Of a DNA stretch of 64,000 bases, positions 35,101 through 45,900 are shown one piece after another; within the stretch, counting starts at the first letter, position 1, and each line of letters opens with the position of its first letter. Made by a program: the position numbers and the translations under genes. The stretch lies in contig CM066308.1 of NCBI GenBank assembly GCA_033807695.1, forward strand, positions 1,488,001 through 1,552,000. The letters run 5' to 3'. Origin of the DNA: Daedaleopsis sinensis. Its lineage: Eukaryota; Basidiomycota; Agaricomycetes; Polyporales; Polyporaceae. Below the pieces are notes generated by a model. That model was not told where the DNA came from, ran no database searches, and saw nothing but the letters and a program-made list of their open reading frames with translations.

Positions 35101-37100
35101 TTGATTTGAAATGCTCTACTGCTCGTGCAGTAATCTCATATGGGCGAACATCGGCAAGGTCCGCCAGAGCAGTTCCGGTCAATCCATGAACAACGAATGG
35201 GCAGTCTCCTTGCTCAATACCTTCATCCTCCTCCGTATCATTGACCGCAGTGGATTCAGGATCTTTGTTGGACTCCATACTTTGAGTATAGTTGACGATG
35301 ACCGGTGGTTCCTCCTCCGAGTACTCACTCAAATTATCGTAAGATATGTCAAGGTCAGCATAGTCACAGTGATTTAACTTCAGCCATTCAAGTGCCTCCT
35401 TTACTTTGTTACGACGCACTAGCATAGGAGTTCTTTTGTAGTCTTTGTGGGTTGGAATGTTCGGTCCAATATACATAAATGCCAGAACATCATCTAACTC
35501 TTCTCTTGCAGGAGGTAGTGCATTGTGGATCTTAGGCATTGGAAGAGAGTGACTGACCACATTTGCCTTCATTTTGGACATTCCAGAGACGTGAACTTTG
35601 ACAATACAGATGTTGTGTTTGACCCTGGATATCAGCATTTTTTCCGTCCAACTCAAACCCTGCAATTGCGGCGGGATCTCTCCAATCCACAACCCGTTAG
35701 CTAGGCTATCACTCGGTAGTTTCCCAACATTAATATCCTTTAAACAGGAGGAACAAATGTCCTTGCAGTTCGGGATAGTTACTGGACCTGGCAGTTCAGA
35801 GATGACTTCATCTTGGGATTGTCGCTCTTTACGAGTGACTGGACCATTAGGTATCAGTATGTCTAAGTCGAGGCCAGCAGTCTCCATAATTTGAAGCTCA
35901 TTTTTTGGTGTAAGCAGCCCGCACACCGCACATGCACTCTCCAAGAAACTGTCAACTTGCACAGCTTTCGCAAAGTCTGAGATAATTTCACTTTCTAGAC
36001 TACGAGTTAATGGCTTAGGAGGGAAATCATTTCCTTCAGGCAAAGGTTTCATACGTTTCCGATGCTCTTGAACACGCTGCTTTGTAGTTTTAGGAGATGC
36101 GACAGGCATAAATATAGATAAGTAGCCTGGGCACACAGAACACCGGTGAGAGAGTAGAAGTTGTGCTATATCATCTTTTGAGTAATGTTTTGTGATCCCA
36201 GAAATACCATGCTTCAAAGCAATGTCGGTCAATATAGGTTTTGTCAATTTAGCGGTTAAAAGAGAAATGGGAAGATCCACTCCTACCGCCCTGGTGGTAG
36301 ATATGAATGTATCCTTCGGATTATAGGACAAAAACTTGAATGTAGTATCTGGCAGGATATCGCCAACTGTTGGATAGCCGCATAATTGCGTAGAGGACCA
36401 GCTTTTGGCAACTCCTTTACCGCCCTGAGCTCTAGGTCGTTCACCTCCAAAGCAGCTCGGAAATTGATCTGCCAGGGTTAAGTTACGCCCCAGTCCTTGT
36501 TTATATGTAAGCTTACTCGGCATGCCAATATTAGCCCTATGCACAACATTGTCATGTTTGTAAGCGGTCTGGCTCAATATATGATGCTTGATTAGAGACA
36601 CTGCAATGAAAATTGAACGACTGCTGTTGCATAGTGCATTGTCAAGGCTATAACCGAAGTAAGATTCCGTTGTGGGCATTGTTTGCAGAGTCTCCTCAAA
36701 TGTTGAACCCAAATTATAATTACAAACTTGGGGAGTGCTTGCCAAGAGGGTGCCTCCCAAAACCCTGCCCACATGGGGCGCAGTACTTGTTAAACGGGTG
36801 TCTGCAAAACCCGGGCTGTACAACACGCCATAAGAGTTATGATATAAAGACTGCACAGGGTTGCAGAGGTAATGCATAGACATGACTAGAGGAATGAGTT
36901 AGCAAAGGCTCTGGTCCACACGTCACCAGAATGACATACCTGAGGATATATCTAGGTCGTAGAATTCTAAGTTTGATAGGTGGAGGCAGTTGAACAGAGG
37001 TGCTTGAAGCACTCTACTGTGTCCTATGATTAGCATACTTATCATGAGCATCACAATGCTCTTCCACAGCTGGAACAGTAAGGGTATTCCTGAGTGCTGA
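29190..37100 (-). mobile_element. AT-rich autonomous Helitron (limits approximate)
   Basis: The element is defined by its RepHel gene and by sharply lower GC than both neighbours. On the minus strand the 5' end should lie a little beyond 36.9 kb. I could not identify a certain 5'-TC end. The 3' end is abnormal: the RepHel stop codon is followed within ~20 bp by another element's helicase frame, leaving no room for the expected hairpin plus CTRR terminus. The 3' end therefore appears truncated or fused. Confidence 0.6.
29204..36883 (-). CDS. Full-length Helitron RepHel with C-terminal cysteine-protease-like domain
   Basis: A single uninterrupted 2559-codon frame. An N-terminal Cys-containing region (~residues 240-370) is followed by the Helitron-like N domain. 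The rolling-circle nuclease is seen as HUH motif LTLHLHMLVW (~860) and two-tyrosine motif YVADYITK (~1073, YxxxYxxK). An acidic linker follows, then a PIF1/SF1B helicase with Walker A GGMAGTGKSQV (~1656), Walker B IFIDEVSM and FAGDFAQLPPS. The last ~270 residues contain NWSCAYDS (~2293), paired CxxC motifs, and NNHFISRIVDKSGGVW (~2503). This is a Cys...His pattern like a ubiquitin-protease (UCH/OTU-type) domain, as found on some fungal Helitrons. The frame is intact, AT-rich and intron-free, unlike all flanking genes, which suggests recent arrival. Confidence 0.93.
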   Translation of the reverse strand: MSMHYLCNPVQSLYHNSYGVLYSPGFADTRLTSTAPHVGRVLGGTLLASTPQVCNYNLGSTFEETLQTMPTTESYFGYSLDNALCNSSRSIFIAVSLIKHHILSQTAYKHDNVVHRANIGMPSKLTYKQGLGRNLTLADQFPSCFGGERPRAQGGKGVAKSWSSTQLCGYPTVGDILPDTTFKFLSYNPKDTFISTTRAVGVDLPISLLTAKLTKPILTDIALKHGISGITKHYSKDDIAQLLLSHRCSVCPGYLSIFMPVASPKTTKQRVQEHRKRMKPLPEGNDFPPKPLTRSLESEIISDFAKAVQVDSFLESACAVCGLLTPKNELQIMETAGLDLDILIPNGPVTRKERQSQDEVISELPGPVTIPNCKDICSSCLKDINVGKLPSDSLANGLWIGEIPPQLQGLSWTEKMLISRVKHNICIVKVHVSGMSKMKANVVSHSLPMPKIHNALPPAREELDDVLAFMYIGPNIPTHKDYKRTPMLVRRNKVKEALEWLKLNHCDYADLDISYDNLSEYSEEEPPVIVNYTQSMESNKDPESTAVNDTEEDEGIEQGDCPFVVHGLTGTALADLADVRPYEITARAVEHFKSNGKALGIGQAKQPESLYDNPQLYPQMFPWLFPYGMGGLNNMCSHGTKAVSEERRKQQLLMYHDKHFQLEPLFPLVALNHEQIKKSTKGGYILADKSKFRDIAQRIVNIDLATLRDIVDRLKSGPVKPETESEKECFKVLNDLDHVNHRVQGSITSKKYMRNEIWSLVSYLGAPSWFITFAPADVKHPVALYMADTNQEFVPKFRDQDERLRLIANNPVAGARFFNVMVNLFLKYVLGEGLDRPGLYGDTSGYYGTVEQQGRLTLHLHMLVWIRNSLTPQEIRDRIMDPESDFQQKMVEYLESVHKGEFLDGDMDAVGERLDKAKLDNPFRVPATEKLPQVPPSKCGHDNDPSCARCKAYNTWWAAYIKEVDEILYTSNVHKCTTRNRKGQLPKGGQGSMAEVDNRGCTDPVTRTCKARFPRETFVDTAVDPETGALIMKKGEPWLNTFTPSVSYLLRCNHDVTSLLSGTAIKSVIAYVADYITKTPLKTHVMFQSIQKVFERNTELIGGSQSARDKARSLITKMVNALTAASEIGGPMASMYLLKHPDHYTSHKFRPCFWRGYVLEVMQAWQDSKDITQEGKSTVVVDCDQGGQEGSNRIVALSPVIDYMHRPVELEHISVYDWVRRYNKRPIPKSRRRLVAHLASAPHVNDGDDSDEFENDYYVDEQIPAKAEGGKAEHTEYDDPELLEDSDGDLSDNDDCELAPTCEGGGHPLAQEEEESDDELLLTTKTAQKYKETELCNMVKKKSNSQSYSNFTIKHPQARTHEVCLLEEPESYIPNFIGGAFPRKDAGSREEYCMTMLTLFKPWRTGKDLRPNADTSWSNVFEGHSFTERQTELMKFFHIRYECNDARDDFSAMRKQAEKGYQHVYMSNDDLDEIETQQHIFDGEATSAEREDAIVNADDWDLDSRAEILRKSRMATAENIMNISGWMDRMQINDVENLPKISRRLKPATPATDWKTMLDNLRKDILESRAAEAGKATNNSSQLPANEEVNKVKLVDKQYFVSKSFEIKDPQARELIDNIVITFSLNEEQERAFRIVANHAVESCGEHLKMYLGGMAGTGKSQVIKALSHFFAERHESYRFMCLAPTGSAAALIGGSTYHSMLGFRSKDSAESISSIQQVRERLRFVQYIFIDEVSMVDCASLYKICAKMCAAIQNDGAPFGGINMIFAGDFAQLPPSMNGKALYAHDVGRVIHRTHDHAKQKASIGKALWHQFTTVVILRQNMRQRSQTPEDAKLRTALENLRYRACTEDDIRLIESRVAGRGKHQPKINQPRFRNVSVITSWNSYRDKINELGCARFARENKCVLKSFYSIDKLTAETDPSELPKGIRAKRVNPKRKNNIINEKLQTSLWGLDHHLSEHHPGTLNICVGMPVMIKVNEATECCVTNGAEGEVIGWTSRPIPNSEDKLALETLFIRLTAAPTKVQLPGLPENVIPLSHSKRKVKCKMPNGKILEIERDQVSVVPNFAMTDFASQGRTRPNNVCDLQNCRTHQSVYTCLSRGSTLEGTILIQSFDSSKLTGGIAGSLRQEFRELELLDEITRLRYLGQVPPQVVGITRNELIHSFRKWKGENFMPKSMHSAIKWSDKNPFPVNPVTEDSPWTIVKTLGKNADTSKEKGTVKRDISNFISAKGTQALRSIGNSLVKKTDKRKRDIEDEELRNTAAVRKRAKPIRVNAPPLGSSLKGIPWDEDNWSCAYDSLMTILFSVYSECQDAWQSDASPRSDILLKLDEVFNKCLSDPTTSTLSQARDQVRNMLGCEDHELGPKGKTTTDLYLLARRMLAIDDNVLLKSYVCRSCEYKEVDKPFYDILWTCSDQMWKNHPDKLGTPKGKTTAKWLNALRTQQRERHCPQCNRHLLRYLKYDVAPPFIAFTLREFKMRVDNQIVLQEINQMYRLCGIIYIGNNHFISRIVDKSGGVWLHDGIEHKEHVLYYDNIINFPYQKLQTVSNDYVMALVLYTKL

Positions 37101-37591
37101 CGCATATTGTGTAGGAGGATCAGTCTAGTAGATGGTGACGAGGAAGTTTCGGTTGAAGGAGGTGGGCGTCTCATTGAACTTCAACATGCTGTACGCGTCA
37201 AAAGTCATGTGATCGTGTCTCTCTTAAACTCGGAGCAACATCGTTCTGCTCCTCAAAATTCAGGTTCTGTACTGAGTTTGTTGTCGCTGAAATAGAGCGT
37301 ATAGCATGGAACACTTCAATTTGTCAGGTATAGGTAAAGCACATTGGAAGATGTGTTACATGCGAGTGACAGAGAAGTCCATACTAGTAGTAGGATGACC
37401 GAGTCAGAACACGCCGGTAACGATGAAGAAGTTCATGAAACAGACGGACAACAAACGTGGGGGAGGAGGAGCACAAGTTGAGCAGCAAAATAAAAAGGCG
37501 AGAATGCAGAATACCATAAGATGTCTGTTGAAGACGTTGTCGAGAAAGCAAGGTACAAGATGATAATAGGGAGAAGGCGATACGTAGTCAG
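36884..37591. other. Helitron 5' flank / intergenic, no gene
   Basis: About 700 bp between the RepHel start codon and the stop of the next minus-strand gene. There are only short frames. It should include the Helitron 5' terminus and promoter. Confidence 0.4.
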
Positions 37592-40492
37592 CTAGATGCT
37601 CTTGCTACCGTGCTTAGACACGAGAGCAGCGCCATACAAGTTCATGGAAAGCACCGTCTCAGCCTCATTGTATGCAGGAGGCCTGTCGCCGGAAGACCCC
37701 CCTGCCGGACGCCCTTGGTCGTAGGTACTAACACTGTGATAGAGAATGGCAAGGTCACCAAACTCTAGATCCTCCTGGAGACGAGGCAGAGACGCCACAT
37801 TCTCATGCAAGTACTGGAGCCCATCATCCTTGTCAAGAGTGAAGTACTCTCGGGCATCCCAGATAGCGACTGAGAAGCAGTTAGATTTTAGAGAGAATAT
37901 CGGTGAAAAAGCGACGCACAGTTCTCGGTGTAGCTCCAACTGGTTTTGTCTCGCATGTCAAGCAGAGAACGTGCTGGCCCAGCATCAGCGCGCTTAGGAG
38001 TTTGGGCCTTGCGAAGCATAGCCGGACTAGCTCCCATGCCTCCAAGAGATCGTCCTGTACCAGATATTATCAGTTCAAGCATGAGTTAATAGCATATAAG
38101 GAAAAACATACCGGTGCTGGGTTTGTTGGGAACATCAGCGTAGGTGCGGAACACCAGGCCAGTCTGACGGTGCTCTCCGATGCCGGCACCAAAGTTCTGA
38201 ACACCAAGAACCTCTCGGCCGAAGATAGTGCCGTAGAATGCGATAGAACGCTCCAGTTCACCGCGGAGTGGGACCCCCAAGAACTCCTTCATCAAACGGG
38301 GGGGAGTGGTAGCCATCTGCATTGGGTGAATGATGTGAGATCTAAGGCAGACAACGATGGTCGCACAGATAAGGCGAGGAGGGGTAGGGCTGTTGACATT
38401 GGCAGCTAAGCAAAAGCCCCTCCAGTTGGGATACTGATACGCCCTAGCAAGGGCAGGATTAGCACGGGCGGCGTTGATGACGAATGGGTCGTCGGCTTTC
38501 CCGTCATGGCTGAACTTGACAAGGTCCAAGAGGGCTCTATAGATATGTCGGTCAATTGGTAGCAAATGATTATGCTGAGTTAAAAACTTACTGAGGGTGT
38601 ACATCGTAGGGACCATCGATGATGTGATCCTGAAGCAGAGCAGAACTCAATATGCTGCTTCCGGTGTCTATTGTGCAGGGCCTATGAAAAGATGTAAGAG
38701 AAATGTTAATGCTTGAAATGAGTATGCTCACTGCAACACCGGAAGAGACTTGTATGACTCCAGCAAAAGCTCGCAAAGCGCTCCAGGGGTTTCAAAGTCA
38801 AGAATACCCTCGTTGAGATTTGGTGCTTGAATATGGACTTCCTGCATCCTGGAGAAAGCACACTTTGAGATTGAGAACAAGTAAAGTGTATTAAAAGTGA
38901 CATACGCTTCGGTAACATGGGCCACATTGCCCCCAGCAGACTCGTCCGTAGCATCCGTAAACAACTTCGCCTGGCGGCGATATCTAAGAGAAGTGTAAAG
39001 AGTATGAGAAGGGAAGGTGATGTAAAGTAGAGGAAGCATTACACGTCAGAGGAGCGGTCAATATCAGAGGGATTGAAAAATGTGTCGGCGGAGCTATAGC
39101 TCGCAGTTAGAAGCAGAAAGTTATAGATGCATCATCCGGTCTCACTTCGGGGCCACTGCACCCTTGGCCTTCCTCGGGGTTCCACCAGGAGCAGCCTTGG
39201 TAGTAGCACCAATGCGGCGGGGAAGAGGCGGGGCGGTCTGAACTTTCTTGTCAACGAGCTCAACACCGCGACGGCCGCGTTTGACAACAGCGGCCCTGAA
39301 ATAGCGATATCAGCACAAAGTGAAGCTAATTGCATAGATAGTAGACACGTACTCCACCATCTCAACGTCCGAGTCCTCATTTGAGGCAGGAGTTCTGACC
39401 ATCCTATCAGACCGGAGAAATCTCAAAGAGATGATGTTACACTTACTCCTCTCTAACCTTCTTGGCCGGAGAAGCTCTGTACGTCAGATGTTTAGTACAT
39501 ACATTGTCAGCAGTAGCTGCTTGTAGCAGGACTCACTCCTCCGCAGAGTCCTCGTCCGAGTAAGTTCTAAAATTCAGGTTAGCAAACGGTAGAAGAAGAG
39601 CAAACTCTGAGCTTACTCCTTGACGCGCTTCCTGGATGGAGTGCTTACAGACGATACCGCGAACGAAGGCTTTCTGGCCACGGGGTTCTTGGGCTTTCTG
39701 TGGATCCATGAGTATATGATGGATCAGAGATATGTGGACGTACTTGGGAGAGGGGCTCTCCTGGCTCACGGGCACCTCGCCATCCTTGAGAGAACGACTG
39801 TTTCACTAACTCAGCGGAGGGCTGAAATATACTAAGACAAACACATACCGGATCTTAGGGCTCTGAGGAGTGGGAGCCTTACGAGGTGCCGTCTTGCGGC
39901 GAGCAGGAGCTTTGACCGGAGCCTGCTGGACAACCTCATAGTCCTCGTCATCATCCTCGTTGGTGGCGACAGAGACGTAGCTGACGTCGTCATCACTGGA
40001 AGGTGTTGGCAAATAGCAAACGAGAAAGCAGAATGTAACTTACGAGGTAATGTCCACCCCCGTCCGTTCCTCAGCATTGTCTTCCTCGCCATGATCCTCC
40101 TCCTCCTTATCGGCCTCGTCCTCATCCACCTCCTCCGCCTCATCCTCAACAATCTCAGGACTGTAGAAGAGAAAAGTAAGCATGGAGATACGTGAGCGAC
40201 AAAGAGAAGATAGGACATACGTGATGGGCTTTTTAGCACGGGCACGAGGCTTAGGCTTGGTCCTGGAAGAGCATCGGTCAGCATGACAGCAGTCATCCAC
40301 ACCATCAAGATATACGCACATGGAAGCCCGCTCAGCGACAGCCTTAGAAGTCTTCACGGGCTTGGCTGCTGCAGCCTTTGCAGGAGTAGCCTTTGCAGGA
40401 GTAGCCTTAGCCTTGGCTGGAGCAGCCTTGGCCGCCTTAGCAGCAGCGGCCTTGCCGGAGGGAGTACGGGTACGAGCAGCACGGGAAGACAT
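37592..40492 (-). CDS. Gene P: many-exon protein with histone-H1-like tail
   Basis: Starts at ATG 40492 with an Ala/Lys/Pro repeat region (KAAPAKAKATPAKATPAK) like a histone H1 tail. Many short exons of alternating basic and acidic low-complexity sequence follow (EIVEDEAEEVDEDE; DEDDDEDYEVV). A conserved-looking globular part then runs from ~39.1 kb (YSSADTFFNPSDIDRSSDV, spliced to YRRQAKLFTDATDESAGG). It continues through exons at 38.8, 38.6 and 38.1-38.6 kb (LPIDRHIYRALLDLVKFSHD; ARAYQYPNWRGFCLA) and ends at TAG 37592-37594. Introns are ~45-60 nt, and I traced most but not every junction. The globular family is not one I can name. A chromatin or DNA-binding role is suggested by the tail only. 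Confidence 0.6.
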
Positions 40493-40644
40493 GGCGATAG
40501 TAGAGGATGGAGGTAGAGGCGAGGAGTGCAGCGAGCAATGGTTGGAAGGGCGAGAAAGAAGAAGGGACACAGTGGGCGATAAGTGAGGACAGGGTAGGTA
40601 GAGCTCAAGAACGATGGACTCTGAGAGAGAGGCATGCTCGGGCA

Positions 40645-40657
40645 GGGTATATATACC
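40645..40657 (-). promoter_or_regulatory. Palindromic TATA box upstream of gene P
   Basis: GGGTATATATACC is a perfect palindrome containing TATATATA, about 155 bp upstream of the P start codon in the P-Q divergent intergenic region (40493-41261). As it is symmetrical it could serve either direction, but it lies much closer to P. Confidence 0.5.
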
Positions 40658-41261
40658 TCAAAGCCAAGACCCAGAACACCGCTGACAACCGATGGTGTCA
40701 GGAGTGCGTGGCAAGGACAACACATTAGTTCAGACCTCAAATTATGCGACGGCGCGGTAGAGAGCAGACTCCGCTACGCGATATGAGCTGATGAGGAACA
40801 CCGCAACGGGGTGCATCCTTCTCCATCGTACTGCAGCACAAGTTCTTCGATTCAATGCTGAAAGTCTAGGGAATATGGGCTCCTACAGTTTGAGTTCAAA
40901 ATGAATTAACAAAGCAGAGGAGGAGAGAGCTCGAAGAGTACGCTGCAAGGGAGGATGGGGCAACCGATCAAGCGCATCGGTTAGCTGACAGGGCCTGCGC
41001 CCGCCAAACCGTTCTGGCCCGAGGTCAGAGCCAAGCGGTCCGCGTAACTGCTCAGATGGTCAGCACGCGTTCATGAAACGGTGACCAGACGGCAATGCTG
41101 ACCGAAGCAACGCGGTCGGGCCTGACTGCGCCCGAATTGCAGGCGCATACACCCGTCACATATACCGAGGTTGCAGAGCCTGAAGGACTTAGCTCTTTCC
41201 CCCCATCCCATCTGCTTCTACCGTTCTCTTTACCGTTAGGTTCTGCCTCCTGTTTCACACC

Positions 41262-42566
41262 ATGTCGTATCTTGCTCAGCTCCGTGCGGATCCTCTGAAG
41301 TATCGTAAGTTCTTCTATCTCAGAATTCTCTGCTTCCGCAAGACTCACTACGCAAGCAGGTATGCTCCTTGAGCGAGAATTGAAGGACTCGTTGAAGCAT
41401 GATGATGCTCCAGCATACCGAGAACTGGCAAGTGTAGGCGGGGTGAGTCTCTACAGCTCTTGCACTTCTCTGAAGCGTGCTTACTAATTGCGAGCCGTAG
41501 GACATTGACTTCCCCAGGTTCGCTCAGGTTCGAGAGCAACGTGGGGGTCGTCAGTTGATCCTCGTCTACACCGAGCCAGAGAGGGTTGGAGATATTGAGG
41601 AGGTTGTTTTGAATTTGCAGGGGTACTTGTTAGATGCTAACTTGCCGCCGATTCGTCAACACAAGTACGTCCATGAAGTTCTCTGACTTGCCTGAAAATG
41701 CTCAACAGCTTGCATAGCCTTCCTCGTAACCACAACCGCCTCATCGACCTCAAGCAGTCGGTAACCCTGACGGGCTTGGCTTGCGAGCAGTTTCATGCTG
41801 GTGTCCGAGGCGTAGGAGCAATATATCATGCCTTCAAGATGCATCTAGGTAGCCGCGGCGGTGTTCTTCGTACTTGGGCTCCAGGCTGCGATGGGGGAGA
41901 GAGTCTCACCTTGTCGTTCTCAAACCGCATCCTCACCCCTGCGAAGGATGCTGAAGGCGAGAGGGAGTACGGCTTGGAGAATATCGTCGATCCTTTCAAT
42001 ATCTTGCGTCCTCTCCTACGGTCCGAGGTCCACACGATGGAGAACCACGTGGAGTACTGGACCCGTATCCTGCACCGAGCAGACGACATTGAGACCTGTC
42101 GGTGAGTCCTTGACCTGCCCAACCGCGTGCTTACATACCTAATCCAAGCCCCCGTTGTCCTTGCCAGCCCTAGGTTTGATCGCTACAAGCCTGAGTTCTT
42201 CAACCTGAGCAATATGGTTGAAGTACAGGTCAGCTTCCAAGCAATCCGTGTCGCCCGTCACGACTACGTCTTCATCCCCAAGCTTCGGGCTGTTTGTCTT
42301 CTTCATAGGACGGCAGAAGTGGTAAGTACTCACAGTATGACGACCTTTGTGTCTGCTCACACACCCCCTCCCAGGACTACAATATTGCAGCAATTCAGGC
42401 GATAGCAAGAGCTCCGGTATCCCCGATGAAGAAGGTCAAGCGCAAGGTTGGTTATGCGTCCAGCGATGATGATGAGGGCGAAGGGGAGGAGTCGCCTCCC
42501 ACCGCGATGAAGCGCCTTCATCTCGATGATGTTTCTCACGCCGACGTCACCATGCGTAGCTCTTAG
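41262..42566 (+). CDS. Gene Q: six-exon protein with OB-fold-like C-terminal stretch
   Basis: Predicted exons 41262-41304, 41360-41442, 41501-41664, 41709-42101, 42168-42321 and 42375-42566 sum to 1029 nt (342 residues) with every junction in frame. Sequence begins MSYLAQLRADPLKYR. A central region around FAQVREQRGGRQLILVYTEP precedes a larger domain (GVRGVGAIYHAFKMHLGSRG). Near the end, NMVEVQVSFQAIRVARHDYV followed by FIPKLRAVCLL resembles the end of an OB fold, and is echoed in the gene at 12.3-14.0 kb. The C-terminus is charged with a KKVKRKVG basic patch and an acidic run. The family is not named. Q is divergent from P and convergent with R. Confidence 0.75.
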
Positions 42567-42911
42567 ACTACCTACTTATCCTTGTCTGTTCGTCGCTCCC
42601 TTACCTTACTAGCCACTTGCATCCCTATACTTAGATCGCACATGTCGTTTCTTATGGTAATATTAGCATATCATTAATCCAGATATGATGCAAGAGCCCA
42701 ATAACAGTGCCCAGGAACGTAAAATCAAACAAGCATCTAATACCTCCTCATCAGATGAGGACTTGGAGCAAGCCCGAGACCAGCTAGTGACCCAAGTTTG
42801 TTGCAACGGATGACCCAACCAGCGCCACTTGCAGCAAAGGATCAGTAGGAACATGAAGTATGTACATCGTAATTGCGAGTATTCTATAGATACATAATGC
42901 TATCGGCAAGC

Positions 42912-45900
42912 TCACCGATCCAAGTGAAGAGTCCGCTCGTACTTACACAATAGATGCTCAACCATGATCGCATCGAATCGCATAGTCTCCCGGTCCTGCA
43001 CCGACAACTTCTCCTCGAGATGACGATAGACACGAGCAAAGGCTTCAACGACCTCCGCCTGTGAGGGAGTCTCCGTAGATACTTGCTTAGCGGAGAATAG
43101 CCCTCGAAGCGACCCTAAGTTGTTGAAGTGGATGACGCGACCAACTTCGTCCAAGGTTGGAGGTGCAACCTTCCCGGCATATACCAAGTCCGCCACAAGC
43201 AGATAACCAGTTAGGTCACCAACCAGCGGCAGGTCCGGTACGTCCTTCACGCGACGCTTCTTGTTAGCCTTCTTGGCAGACGTCTCTCCACCCTCGGATG
43301 CACGCTTCCTCGGCTCTAGCTGAGATCTATCCACCATCTCCACCTCCGTTCGCGCTGCGATGGCCTTGTTCTTCCCCTTTTTGCTTTTCTTCTGCAGCTG
43401 CTCGAGGCCATGCTTCGAACGTCTCGGGACTGGAGCTGACTCCCGTCCTTGAGTCCACCAGAAGCAGGTCTCGAAGGGAATGAGGTTGGGGAGATGAGTC
43501 TGGACGAGGCGGAGCCAGCATGCTTCAGAACCAAAGTAGCGCTTGACATAGCTCATGCCGCAACGCCTGCGCTGCGCCTGGGGAGAGCCGTAGCAGGTAG
43601 AGTTGAAGAAGTGAGCAAGAGAAGTCGCAGACGACTGGTCAAAGCTCTCTGCAACCAGAAGCTCGTCCCATGCCTTCTCGTCTGGGAAGTAGCATTTGGT
43701 GCGCGAGTGCAGGACTGGTGAATCGAAGAGCAGTGCTCGGAAGATCACCCAGCTCGGAAAGGCTCCAGGTTGGTCGAGTAGAGTGGGATGGAATGGACCT
43801 TCCGGTCCGCTGACGCGCTGACGACACGGCGCAAGTTCTCGGAATGGAAGATAGTGGTCGGGGTGATCAATTATCGCCTTCTGCAGCCTTGTAGGTGAAT
43901 GGATGTGTTCGCGCCGTGCGATGGGCAGAAGATGTAGGACAAAGTCCAGGAGATGTTGTAGACCTGCGTGATAGACCTTGTCAAAGGTCAAGGCGAGTCG
44001 GGGGATGGAAAGAGCAGCGGATGAAGGCAAAGCCAGCGGCGCTGACAAAGAGGTTGTGCGATCTGCAGGTCGAGTCATGAAAGACTGGATCGCGGCGTCC
44101 GTCCAAAGGCGTAGACCAGGGAAACATTCTTCCACCACTGCCGAGATTGCTCGCATAACCTCAGCCTCTGGTGACTGTAGATCTGCAAGAGGTAACGCTC
44201 GCACAGCGACGCCAAATGCATCAAGCATCGCAGGGTGGAGGTTGTGTGAACGTCTGAACTTCTTCCCAAGAATTGACATCGCGACCGAGCGGTAGACGTC
44301 CCAAACACCGTCGAGCAGCAAGATGTCGGAGTTCTTGAAGGAGCCCACAACGTACATGACAAAGTACGCAGCAACCATCTCGGTGTTGTTTGGGAAGTTG
44401 AGCCACTGGCGAAGGATGAGTACGACATTGTCGCAGACGATATCTGCGATGTCGCGCTCGGACGATGTGTCGCGCTCGGACGATGAGGGTGGTGCAGACT
44501 GCGCTAGATGGGGTGTGCCCTCGAGATTGGGGAGGTAGCCAGCAGAGCTCATAGGTCGCCTGACGCCTGCTCGAACGTCGTGATAGACATCCATGCAGAG
44601 GCGCTCGAGCCAATTCGGGGAGTCTGAGAACGGTGCGGCGCCATCTGGAGTAGAAAGAAAGCGTCGACACTCAGAGACGAGATACTGCGTCAACCAGAAC
44701 CACCCTGCTGCACTACAAAGCATGATACGCCGCCGGTGGGTTGCACGCCGCAGGATATCCACGCGTTCCGCTTGGTGCAAGGCCGCATGTGCAGGCCACA
44801 TCTGCGCGACTACCGCAGCATGATCGGGACTGAGATCCGACTCCCGGAAGCTAGACATGAACGTGTCCAAGGCCTTTGATGTGTCGACTGCAGAAGGAGG
44901 GTTTTGTGACAGCACGCGAGCAATAGATTTGAACTGTGTCAGCTGTGCGCGAAGTTGCGCAGCTGCGAACAGATTTAGAACCTTCTGGTATGCTAGCAGA
45001 GGCAACGAGAGTAAGCGTGGAGCATTATGATAATGTGTATGCGGCACTCACGCGGCGATACAGCCTGCAGAGCTTCAGCAGCCTTCCCTTGGTCTGACAA
45101 GCGCAGCACCCCCTCAGCGGGACTTGACAGCACAGCAGGAAGGGGAGCGACCTCTTGAACTGGCGACACTGGCCCTGCCGGAGCATCCTGGTCATGCGAT
45201 GAGCGCGAGATGATGGAAACAGGTTCATCATCTGATTAATGGTGAGTCAGCTATCCGTATATCAGGTCTTTAGCTATAGTAGTTACTCACCGGAAGAGTA
45301 TGGGTCTGCAGGCTGATAGACAATCGAACGTTGAAGTCCGGCGGTCTTCTCCCAGGTCATCTTCTCGAAGAGTGCCACGGGATTAAAGTCCTCCTCGGAA
45401 AAAAGGGCAGACTCCTCTGAGATATGCTCTACCTGAGCAGTATCGCCCACAGGTGAGATGTTGCTCGACTGAGGACGAACATCAAGTGCTAGTTACGCTA
45501 TGTTAATTAGATAAACTGTTTATAGCACATAGATTACTGACGAGGCCGCAGATGATAAGCGTTCTGCTGAAAAGTAGAAGAGAATGTGTGCGAGGAAGCA
45601 TGCTTGGCTTGCGAACGTAAACGCGATGCAATACCAGTGCTCGGACCAGCTGCAGCATGGTAAATGTCTGGACTGTAAAGTATAGAGTATATCTCACCTT
45701 CATTGTCCTCGCAATCAGCGCTATACTCGTCCGCAGTTCCCTCGTCCGAGGCCGCTGCGTGCAAGCTAGAGCGAGTCTTCTTGGCCAGAGGTTCTGTATG
45801 CGGTGAGATTAGTGAGAGATACGTGTAAAAACAGATATGCTTACCTTCGCGGTGCTTATCTTTCTTGCTCAACTTGCGCTTCGAAGACTTGCGCACGCGC

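Noticed and set aside
29204..36883. Reading the AT-rich RepHel and the adjacent helicase as one gene
   Set aside because: The RepHel already has its own complete helicase and C-terminal domain. Stop codons lie between the two frames, and their composition differs sharply.
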